From positions 1 through 36,978 of the forward strand of contig CACWLH010000017.1 of the NCBI GenBank assembly GCA_902761625.1: a stretch of 36,978 bases of DNA. The letters run 5' to 3'. A model generated the notes under the pieces. The model made no database searches. It was not told the origin of the DNA and saw only the letters and a list, made by a program, of their open reading frames with translations. A program made the translations under genes and the position numbers. This document shows positions 31,108 through 36,978 of the stretch, piece by piece. Position 1 is the first letter of the stretch. Each line of letters opens with the position of its first letter. This stretch comes from an uncultured Erysipelotrichaceae bacterium. Lineage in GTDB: Bacteria > Bacillota_I > Bacilli_A > Erysipelotrichales > Erysipelotrichaceae.

Positions 31108-31413
31108 CTATTGTTCTTCTACCAGAAACTGCGCAATCGCGAAATCATCCGCCACAAACATTACCCGGCACACCGCCTCCTCTTTGAACAGGTGAAGAAA
31201 CCAGCCGGCTGAATGGGTGCCCCGGCATACCGAGTGGGTGCTGTTGGCAACATAGCCGAATTTCGCACCGGTGCTTCCATATACCGCGATGGCCTCATCG
31301 TCATATGGATTGTCATGGTCCTTTTTCAGCCGCAGGATCAGCCCCGGTCTGAACATGCCGATGCCGGCAAATGAGTTGATATGCACAATACTCATGTAAT
31401 ATTTCTCTTCCAT
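31108..31413 (-). CDS. Stand-alone HIRAN domain protein
   Basis: A 101-residue protein that is almost entirely a HIRAN domain: FRPGLILRLKKDHDNPYDDE, then AIAVYG, GYVANSTHSVCRGTHSAG. HIRAN domains in HLTF and bacterial proteins bind DNA ends or damaged DNA. Small free-standing versions occur in many Bacillota and are uncharacterised. Start at 31413 has a GGAGG site; the codon four residues upstream lacks one. It is divergent from the WYL regulator gene (135 bases between), which may control it. Confidence 0.8.
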   Translation of the reverse strand: MEEKYYMSIVHINSFAGIGMFRPGLILRLKKDHDNPYDDEAIAVYGSTGAKFGYVANSTHSVCRGTHSAGWFLHLFKEEAVCRVMFVADDFAIAQFLVEEQ

Positions 31414-31494
31414 ATAAACCTCCATGACTCCCCCGAATCATTGAATGGCATTCATCCCTGATCTGTTTCACATCCGCATTATCGCTTCGCACTC

Positions 31495-31525
31495 ATGACA
31501 AAAAACACGCCATTGATGATATGAT
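31495..31525 (+). promoter_or_regulatory. Candidate promoter of the WYL regulator gene
   Basis: ATGACA (31495-31500) and TATGAT (31520-31525) are separated by 19 bases, a little long. The -10 box lies 24 bases before the start codon. The region between the two divergent genes (31414-31548) holds no other feature I recognise. Confidence 0.35.
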
Positions 31526-31548
31526 GAAAAAAACAAAGGTGAAACATC

Positions 31549-32523
31549 ATGGCGGAAAAGAAACACATTTCCTTCGCTTTGCTGCAGATTCTGCAGGAGG
31601 AAAGCGATGAAAACAATATTCTCAGTGCCGGCGAACTGCTCGAAAAACTCAACAAAAGACTTGATCTGAGCATTGAAAGACGGACACTGTATTCCAATAT
31701 CGATATCCTGCGCCAGGCGGGATATGAGATCTCCGATTATAACGAAAACAAAAAAGGCTATTATCTGAAACAAAGGCAGTTTGAAAAAGGTGAAATTCTG
31801 CTGTTATGCAATGCCATCCATGCCTCGCATTTCATTGACCACGAGCAGAGTGAAATCCTGATCCGCAAACTGCTGAACACCCTCTCACGTGAAGAGCGCA
31901 AGGAATTCCGGGATACGGTATATATGCCAAACCAGCTGAAAACCGACGGCAATCTTCTGTTTTCAAATATCGAAAGCATTTCCGCCGCCATTCATCAGGG
32001 AAAGAAAATCTCCTTTACCTATATGCGCTACAACGCCAATAAAAAACTTGTGCCGCGCAGAAAAGAGCCTTACATTGCCGAACCCCGCTATATTGTCTAT
32101 AACGATTCCAGACCTTATCTGATCACCACCAGTGAACGCCATCCCGGCTTCACCCACTGGCGCATCGACAAGATGGCCAATATCGTATGTCTGGATGAAC
32201 CTGTGCGCAGGCTGAAGAAAACAGAAGAAACCGAAGCCTACCGCTATGCCTCAAACAAACTGTTCATGTTTGCCGGTGAAACAGAGTGGGTGTCATTGCG
32301 CTGTGAGGAGCGCATCATGGATCAGATGATTGACATCTTCGGTCCGAAGCTGAGAATTCTTCCGGATGCGCCGGGATATTTCACCGCAAGGGTTCAGACA
32401 ACTGAAAACGGCGCCCTCTTCCTCGGCCAGCAATTCGCCGATGCCATTGAGATCGCCGATCCTGTCTCCATCCGCCAGAAGCTGGAACAGACATTCCGCA
32501 AGCGGCTTCATGAGGATTCCTGA
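31549..32523 (+). CDS. WYL-domain transcriptional regulator
   Basis: A 324-residue regulator. Residues 1-75 form a winged helix-turn-helix (ISFALLQILQEES, then SIERRTLYSNIDILRQAGY). The WYL domain follows (about 150-225): KISFTYMRYNANKK, KEPYIAEPRYIVYNDSRPYL and FTHWRIDKMANI. The name-giving W-Y-L triad is altered (R-Y-I at the usual place). A C-terminal WCX-like region ends the chain. WYL proteins bind nucleic-acid-derived or nucleotide ligands and often control defence and DNA repair genes. An AAAGGTG site precedes the start. The likely target is the divergent HIRAN gene or itself. Confidence 0.88.
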   Translation: MAEKKHISFALLQILQEESDENNILSAGELLEKLNKRLDLSIERRTLYSNIDILRQAGYEISDYNENKKGYYLKQRQFEKGEILLLCNAIHASHFIDHEQSEILIRKLLNTLSREERKEFRDTVYMPNQLKTDGNLLFSNIESISAAIHQGKKISFTYMRYNANKKLVPRRKEPYIAEPRYIVYNDSRPYLITTSERHPGFTHWRIDKMANIVCLDEPVRRLKKTEETEAYRYASNKLFMFAGETEWVSLRCEERIMDQMIDIFGPKLRILPDAPGYFTARVQTTENGALFLGQQFADAIEIADPVSIRQKLEQTFRKRLHEDS

Positions 32524-32549
32524 TCATCTTCGTTCTGATTGTTTTCAAA

Positions 32550-32579
32550 GGATGTGCACTGTCACGCACATCCTTTTTT
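32550..32579 (+). terminator. Terminator of the WYL regulator gene
   Basis: GGATGTGC (32550-32557) pairs with GCACATCC (32566-32573), followed by TTTTTTC. Confidence 0.9.
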
Positions 32580-32620
32580 CATTCTTCCATTTAAGATGTG
32601 GATGGCATGGAGGAAACAGT

Positions 32621-32698
32621 ATGGAAGAGCAGAAAAAGAAGGAACCTCTGAGCCAGGAAGAGCTCATGGAAGTCATCGCGGAAATGCGGATGCCATGA
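32621..32698 (+). CDS. 25-residue microprotein gene
   Basis: ATG 32621 opens a 25-codon ORF, MEEQKKKEPLSQEELMEVI followed by AEMRMP. GGAGG stands seven bases before the start, and a terminator begins at the stop. The upstream gene has its own terminator, so this unit needs a separate promoter within 32580-32610; none is clear. The peptide is charged and probably one helix after residue 10. It has no membrane segment or signal. I recognise no family. Confidence 0.55.
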   Translation: MEEQKKKEPLSQEELMEVIAEMRMP

Positions 32699-32724
32699 AA
32701 AAATGCAGATCACTCTGCATTTTT
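32698..32724. terminator. Bidirectional terminator between microprotein and PAS genes
   Basis: AAAATGCAGA pairs with TCTGCATTTT around TCAC, with A- and T-tracts on both sides. It serves the microprotein gene on the plus strand and the PAS gene, which ends at 32729, on the minus strand. Confidence 0.85.
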
Positions 32725-32728
32725 CGTA

Positions 32729-33124
32729 TTATTCAGGCTTTGCCAGTCTGCGCAGCCAGTATTCGCCGACCGGCTCTGATGCATTTTCCGCAGTCCAGGG
32801 AACCTCATGGCGTTCGAAATAGCCGATCACCTTTCCGTCCTGATCTCTGACCGGAACGAAGAACTCACGCTCTCCGGTTTTCCGGTTGTAGGTTTCGAAC
32901 ATCTCATCCTCGCCCTCATCGGCGCGTCTGAGAAAATTCTCGATCTTGGGTTTTGTGCTTTCATTATGGCAGTTGAACAGACTGTTTCCGATGATGACTC
33001 TCTGCCCGTATCTTGTCTTTGCTGTTTTGTTCATCCAGCGCACGGTATGCGTCCGGTCAACAAACACAACTTCATACGGATAGGCATCCAGGATTGCCCT
33101 GAGTACTTCAAATGTGATTTCCAT
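32729..33124 (-). CDS. Single PAS domain protein
   Basis: A 131-residue protein consisting of one PAS fold: EVVFVDRTHTVRWMNKTAKT, GNSLFNCHNESTKPKIENFL, then FFVPVRDQDGKVIGYFERHE. The pattern resembles the C-terminal PAS domain of DUF438 proteins, with a conserved NCH at about 51-53 that may bind a cofactor such as heme. No output domain is attached, so it would act through a partner. A GAGGAG site lies 12 bases before the ATG. Confidence 0.78.
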   Translation of the reverse strand: MEITFEVLRAILDAYPYEVVFVDRTHTVRWMNKTAKTRYGQRVIIGNSLFNCHNESTKPKIENFLRRADEGEDEMFETYNRKTGEREFFVPVRDQDGKVIGYFERHEVPWTAENASEPVGEYWLRRLAKPE

Positions 33125-33159
33125 TGACTGAAACTTCTCCTCTTTCCTGCATCATATCA

Positions 33160-33777
33160 TTAATTGACACAATTCCGTTTCATTCTGCATGAACGTCTGT
33201 AACAGCTGCGGAGTTTTCCTGACAGTCTTCCCATCAGACGGCTGTCATCCAGAAACAGATTCCTCACAGCTTCGCAATCGACGCTTTCAAATGAAACACG
33301 ATAATATGCAAGAATCGTATCCAGATTTTCCAGATAATGATGATCCCTGACCAGGCATGCACGCCGGTATGCATCATTCATTCCGGCCTGTCCATACAAG
33401 CCTGAATGCCGCAATAATGCAAAGAACTGCAGCACGGAATAAGGCTCGCAAGGATCATGAAGCAGACCGGTTCCTTTCTCACAAAGTCCGCCATTCACAT
33501 GATAGAGACTCATCCGCTTCAGATCGAGTGCCAGAATATCATCCGCGGCTTCAAGACACCAGCGCATCACTTCCTTCTCATGATCTGGATTGCGACGGAT
33601 TCTTTCTTTGAATGTATATCGTTTTTCCAGATATTCCTTTCTGGTTTCGCAGCCGCTGAACAAAGCCATCATGGCGGACGCCTCAACAAACAGATCTTTG
33701 CTTTCCCATTCCCTGTAAAGCGTGATATCGGCCAGCTCATCATTGGTGTAAACCGCAATTGCACAGATATATGTCAT
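33160..33777 (-). CDS. Hypothetical protein, unrecognised
   Basis: A 205-residue protein with no family that I recognise. It begins MTYICAIAVYTNDELADI, is largely helical, has no membrane segment, and ends in a basic, cysteine-containing tail (RSCYRRSCRMKRNC). Start at 33777 is fixed by GAGGAGG at six bases; the open frame goes 15 codons further upstream without a site. It precedes the PAS gene by 35 bases in the same direction, so the two could be co-transcribed. Its codon use looks like that of its neighbours. Confidence 0.65.
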   Translation of the reverse strand: MTYICAIAVYTNDELADITLYREWESKDLFVEASAMMALFSGCETRKEYLEKRYTFKERIRRNPDHEKEVMRWCLEAADDILALDLKRMSLYHVNGGLCEKGTGLLHDPCEPYSVLQFFALLRHSGLYGQAGMNDAYRRACLVRDHHYLENLDTILAYYRVSFESVDCEAVRNLFLDDSRLMGRLSGKLRSCYRRSCRMKRNCVN

Positions 33778-33876
33778 AGTCTTCCTCCTCTTCATATGTA
33801 CGGATGTCTCTCCCGTTGGCACGCTCCCCTTTGTGGCAAAGGATCATGGCCTGCTTCCCCCGGGCGTTAAAAAGAC

Positions 33877-33940
33877 AATACCGGTACAGCTCCCGCTCAG
33901 ACGGTCTCATCCCGTCTGCTCAGTGTTCTGTACCGGTATT
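33877..33940. other. 64-bp nested palindrome before an ABC exporter gene
   Basis: AATACCGGTACAG (33877-33889) and CTGTACCGGTATT (33928-33940) are perfect 13-base inverted arms. Within them CAGACGG (33898-33904) and CCGTCTG (33912-33918) form a second stem. The tail is TTTGTAG on the plus strand and GTCTTTTT on the minus strand, so it could end a minus-strand transcript. Alternatives are a structured leader RNA of the exporter, a protein-binding site, or a small repeat. It fills much of the 281-base gap 33778-34058. Confidence 0.7.
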
Positions 33941-34058
33941 TGTAGATTGGAGGGGCAGGTCCATTATGTCATTGATCTCAAAAGCCTTTTTTTTGCATTT
34001 CAAAAGCTTAGTACAGGCGGGTGTGCTATCATGTCATGGTCCTTCGGAGGAAGATTTT

Positions 34059-35828
34059 ATGAGCACAACAGCTGAAAAGCATTACAGTACGGCAACCCTG
34101 CTGAAGCGGTTCTCACCGTATCTGATGAAATACAGAAAACTTCTCTTCTTTGACCTGTTCTGTGCGGCGCTGACCACCTTGTGTGACATCGTTCTGCCCA
34201 GAATCATGTCCACCCTGACCAATACGGCAATGTACAGTCCGGCCGAGCTGACCGTGGAGCTCGTATTGAAGCTGGCATTTGTATACACAATCCTGAGACT
34301 GATCGATGCGGCAGCCTATTATTATATGAGTTCAAGAGGCCATATCATGGGTGTCTATATCGAAACGGATATGCGCACCGATGCATTTGATCATCTGGAA
34401 AGACTTTCAGACAGTTATTATGCCAACACCAAGATCGGCCAGGTCATGGGAAGAATCACAAGCGATCTGTTTGATGTCACTGAATTCGCCCATCACTGCC
34501 CGGAGGAATTCTTCATTGCCGGCATCAAGATTCTTGTCTCATTCATCATTCTCTGTCAGTCATCGGTTGTGCTGACCCTGATTATCTTCTCCTGCATTCC
34601 CTTCCTGATTTACGCTTCCATCAAACTGAACAGACGCTTCCGCAGAGCCACCAAGAAACAGCGTGTGCAGATCGGTGAGCTCAATGCCCAGGTTGAGGAT
34701 TCCCTGCTCGGTGAAAAGGTCGTCAAGGCCTTCGCTGCGGAGGATATGGAAATCGCGAAATTCGCCAGGGACAATCAGAAGTTCAAGGCGATCAAAACCG
34801 AGCGCTACTACGCCATGGCCAATTACAGCATGTCCACCAGACTGTTCGACGGTCTGATGTATGTCGCCACCATCATTGCCGGGGGCCTCTTCCTGGTCAA
34901 CGGCCTGATCAATGCGGGCGAGCTGGTTGCCTATATCCTTTATGTCACGACAATGATCGCAACCATCCGCAGAATCGTCGAATTCGCGGAACAGTTCCAG
35001 AGCGGCATCACCGGCATTGAGCGTTTCTTTGAAATCATGGACACACCGATTGATATCAAGGATGCCCCGGACGCAAAGGAGCTTGAAATCAGAGAAGGAA
35101 GAATCACCTTCGACCATGTCACCTTTGAATATCCCGATGACCACAACCGTGTTCTCCACGATCTGTGTCTGGATATCAGGCCGGGTGAAAATCTTGCCCT
35201 GGTCGGGGAAAGCGGCGGCGGAAAGACAACTCTTGCCTCATTGATTCCCCGATTCTATGACACAACCGCCGGTTCCGTTCTGATCGACGGACAGAATGTC
35301 AAGGATGTCACGCTCAAAAGCCTGCGCAGCGCGATCGGCATTGTTCAGCAGGATGTCTATCTCTTCTCCGGAACCGTGCTTGAAAACATCGCCTACGGAA
35401 AACCCGGAGCCAGCCGTGAGGAGATTGTGCATGCGGCGAAACTGGCCGGGGCGGACACATTCATCAATGAGCTTCCCGACGGATATGATTCGTATGTCGG
35501 CGAGCGCGGTGTCAAGCTTTCCGGAGGTCAGAAACAGCGCATCTCCATTGCACGTGTCTTCCTGAAAAACCCGCCTGTCCTGTTATTGGATGAGGCAACA
35601 TCGGCTTTGGACAATGAGAGTGAAATCCTGATTGAAAAGAGCCTGGCGGATCTTTCCGTCGGCAGAACAACCCTGACCATCGCCCACCGTCTGACCACCA
35701 TCCGCAATGCCGACCGGATTATTGTCCTCGGTAAAAACGGCATCGAGGAAGAAGGAAACCACGAAGCACTGCTTGCAAAGAAAGGCATCTACTGGCGTCT
35801 TTGGAACGGCGTCATGCGTGAAGCCTGA
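34059..35828 (+). CDS. Half-size ABC exporter (type IV, multidrug/lipid type)
   Basis: A 589-residue exporter with six membrane segments (about 25-300) and an ATPase domain (about 340-580). Walker A is GESGGGKT, signature LSGGQ, Walker B VLLLDE, and the D-loop SALD; an H-loop in IAHRLTTI follows. The cytoplasmic coupling segment QVEDSLLGEKVVKAFAAE is typical of the MsbA/LmrA/BmrA group. One half unit is encoded, so it should work as a homodimer or with a partner coded elsewhere. The start at 34059 has GGAGG at 8 bases. An upstream in-frame ATG at 33966 with GGAGGGG could add 31 residues, but these do not match the family. A terminator follows. Confidence 0.93.
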   Translation: MSTTAEKHYSTATLLKRFSPYLMKYRKLLFFDLFCAALTTLCDIVLPRIMSTLTNTAMYSPAELTVELVLKLAFVYTILRLIDAAAYYYMSSRGHIMGVYIETDMRTDAFDHLERLSDSYYANTKIGQVMGRITSDLFDVTEFAHHCPEEFFIAGIKILVSFIILCQSSVVLTLIIFSCIPFLIYASIKLNRRFRRATKKQRVQIGELNAQVEDSLLGEKVVKAFAAEDMEIAKFARDNQKFKAIKTERYYAMANYSMSTRLFDGLMYVATIIAGGLFLVNGLINAGELVAYILYVTTMIATIRRIVEFAEQFQSGITGIERFFEIMDTPIDIKDAPDAKELEIREGRITFDHVTFEYPDDHNRVLHDLCLDIRPGENLALVGESGGGKTTLASLIPRFYDTTAGSVLIDGQNVKDVTLKSLRSAIGIVQQDVYLFSGTVLENIAYGKPGASREEIVHAAKLAGADTFINELPDGYDSYVGERGVKLSGGQKQRISIARVFLKNPPVLLLDEATSALDNESEILIEKSLADLSVGRTTLTIAHRLTTIRNADRIIVLGKNGIEEEGNHEALLAKKGIYWRLWNGVMREA

Positions 35829-35835
35829 GAAGATA

Positions 35836-35894
35836 TTAAAAAGGGAAGACATTCTGTCAATGAACTGACCGGAATGAATTCCCTTTTTTGTTTT
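35836..35894. terminator. Bidirectional terminator after the ABC exporter
   Basis: AAAAAGGGAA (35839-35848) pairs with TTCCCTTTTTT, with an inner stem CATTC/GAATG. It lies between the converging exporter and acetyltransferase genes. Confidence 0.85.
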
Positions 35895-35896
35895 TC

Positions 35897-36808
35897 TTAT
35901 TGAAGACCGCGGATCATATGATGATAGACCAGACCGTCCTCTTCACGGGTTTCACTCATCAGATCCACAAACCAGTTGCGGTGCCAGAACTTCTCCGCCT
36001 GCCGGTTGCCTTTGGCATAGCCGGCTTCCGCCCACATGAAACCGCAGCGGGCAAATTCATCGAGCATGTCCCTGAGCATTTCAGAGCCGTAGCTGAATCC
36101 CTGCATCTCATTGGGAATCATAATGAAGTCAATCCATACCGCATCCTGTCTGGGATAATGCAGATAGATCCTCGCCGCCCCGACGACATCGGGATCTCTC
36201 AACACAACAAAGTATTTATTCTTCGGATCGCAGTCTTTCGGACATCTTTGCGCATCCTGCTTCACCAGTTTTAGATCAGGTTCAATGCCCAGCTGTTCAA
36301 AATACTGCATGTTGTCCTTATACAGCTCAAGAACATCCGCATAGTTGTTTTCATTGATCAGCTCAACATCATATGTGTTTGAAAGCTTATGATAATCAAA
36401 GTCATATTCCGCCATTCTCAGACCGTCAACCAGCAGAAGCTCACAGTTGTATCCGCGCTCTTTGTCCATGAAGATATCCGTGATCAGGCCGAATAAGGTT
36501 CTGCCCAGCTGCTGATGCGCCATTTCGGCCAGTTCACGGTATTCCGGATGGGTGTCCATCCGTTTTTCATAATATTGCGCCGTCATTTCATAGCTGAATG
36601 CGATTTTGGAAAGATCGGCATTTTCCCAGGTCAGAAGAATATAGTAGTCCTTCTGTCCTTCCATGATCATGATCAGATTTTCCAGAGACGGTTCAATCTC
36701 AGCTTCATAGTCATCATGAATGAGCAGCTTGATCAGATCAAAGAATTCCTCGAATGAGTTGAAGAATACGCCGTCAATCACCCGTTCCTTCGTGATTTTG
36801 TTTTCCAT
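35897..36808 (-). CDS. Two-domain GNAT acetyltransferase
   Basis: A 303-residue protein. Residues 1-130 form a helical, acidic N-terminal part that I do not recognise (DLIKLLIHDDYEAEIEPSLE). The C-terminal half is a GNAT domain, with GFSYGSEMLRDMLDEFAR as the acetyl-CoA loop and helix, and AKGNRQAEKFWHRNWF as the late motif. VWIDFIMIPNEMQGF is the central strand. The substrate is unknown. The N-terminal part may bind it or a partner. A perfect AGGAGG site lies six bases before the ATG. The gene is monocistronic and starts 76 bases from the right inverted repeat. Confidence 0.82.
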   Translation of the reverse strand: MENKITKERVIDGVFFNSFEEFFDLIKLLIHDDYEAEIEPSLENLIMIMEGQKDYYILLTWENADLSKIAFSYEMTAQYYEKRMDTHPEYRELAEMAHQQLGRTLFGLITDIFMDKERGYNCELLLVDGLRMAEYDFDYHKLSNTYDVELINENNYADVLELYKDNMQYFEQLGIEPDLKLVKQDAQRCPKDCDPKNKYFVVLRDPDVVGAARIYLHYPRQDAVWIDFIMIPNEMQGFSYGSEMLRDMLDEFARCGFMWAEAGYAKGNRQAEKFWHRNWFVDLMSETREEDGLVYHHMIRGLQ

Positions 36809-36884
36809 GTCCTGCCTCCTGACGCATGATATTCACGCATGATTATCCATCAGTCTAATCTTCTCATGGTTTGAAAAACAAAAA

Positions 36885-36978
36885 AAGGGGCTGTTAAAAA
36901 ACCTCCAGTAAATACTGGAAGTTAAACAGCTCCTTTTTTCTTGTATTTGTAAGATGATTTAGCTTTCTGATTCACAGA
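36885..36978 (-). repeat. Right copy of 94-bp inverted repeat at window ends
   Basis: The reverse complement of 5-98, without a mismatch. The copy runs to the last base of the window. Its inner border is at 36885, after an A-rich stretch. Both copies show the same inner edge towards unrelated sequences, as expected for the end of a mobile or repeated element present on both sides in opposite orientation. Confidence 0.9.
36887..36940 (+). terminator. Terminator-like nested hairpin in right repeat
   Basis: GGGGCTGTT pairs with AACAGCTCC and an inner CCAGTA pairs with TACTGG, followed by TTTTTTC. It points out of the window, mirroring the left copy. No plus-strand gene lies just before it, so it has no local transcript to end. 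Confidence 0.6.

Noticed and set aside
33966..34058. Upstream start with GGAGGGG adding 31 residues to the ABC exporter
   Set aside because: The added residues do not match the exporter family, and the internal ATG at 34059 has an ideal ribosome binding site.
1..36978. Prophage, plasmid or integrated mobile island
   Set aside because: No integrase, replication, phage structural or transfer genes are seen, and gene content looks chromosomal. Only the end repeats hint at mobile elements.

Overview
The window looks like chromosomal DNA of a low-to-moderate GC, anaerobic, probably gut- or rumen-associated member of the Bacillota. The gene set fits Erysipelotrichia-like bacteria, but that placement is an inference without a marker gene. 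Support comes from the strong AGGAGG-type ribosome binding sites, the AddAB-type recombination nuclease, BceAB-like and MacB-like exporters, an orphan lactose-family PTS IIB protein, a flavin-based surface reductase and oxygen-independent Fe-S enzymes. I see no rRNA, tRNA, CRISPR array, phage block or intact transposase. A perfect 94-bp inverted repeat (5-98 and 36885-36978) closes both ends and carries an outward-facing terminator-like hairpin. It is most easily read as the end of a multicopy element where the assembly stopped.

Layout. 109-778 holds the remains of a family 4 glycosidase gene (internal deletion, frameshift, stop). 919-2223 is a MetY-type O-acetylhomoserine sulfhydrylase. 2489-3589 is a CPBP membrane protease. 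3696-6212 is a large lipoprotein flavoreductase with two FMN-binding domains. 6379-12395 is a compact addB-addA pair with a 4-base overlap. 12481-12939 is an acetyltransferase. 13050-16656 is a minus-strand operon of an Fe-S aldo/keto reductase, a LarC nickel-inserting protein with a very large histidine-rich loop, and an amidohydrolase. 16740-18730 is a Nudix / radical SAM / prolyl-tRNA editing operon. 18784-19200 is a conserved hypothetical protein. 19299-20950 has a second MetY-like enzyme and the lone PTS IIB. 21017-22377 is a peroxide-defence operon (bcp, yaaA and a small membrane protein).

22461-25943 is a 1160-residue ABC exporter with a huge extracellular domain. 26087-28857 is a three-gene ADP-ribose module: a macrodomain fused to a predicted DNA-binding domain, a vWA/MIDAS protein and an ADP-ribosylglycohydrolase. 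28909-30980 is a BceAB-like exporter lacking the large sensory loop. 31108-31413 (HIRAN domain protein) and 31549-32523 (WYL-type regulator) are divergently transcribed. 32621-33777 holds a 25-residue microprotein gene, a PAS protein and an unrecognised protein. 33877-33940 is a nested palindrome. 34059-35828 is a half-size ABC exporter and 35897-36808 a two-domain acetyltransferase.

The most interesting parts are the macrodomain-vWA-glycohydrolase module, the His-rich LarC in its unusual operon, the divergent HIRAN/WYL pair, two overlooked small protein genes (21017-21181 and 32621-32698), the nested palindrome, and the inverted repeats at the ends. Genes within transcription units are commonly joined by 4-base ATGA overlaps, which suggests translational coupling. 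All functional calls come from reading protein motifs by eye; no database search was run.
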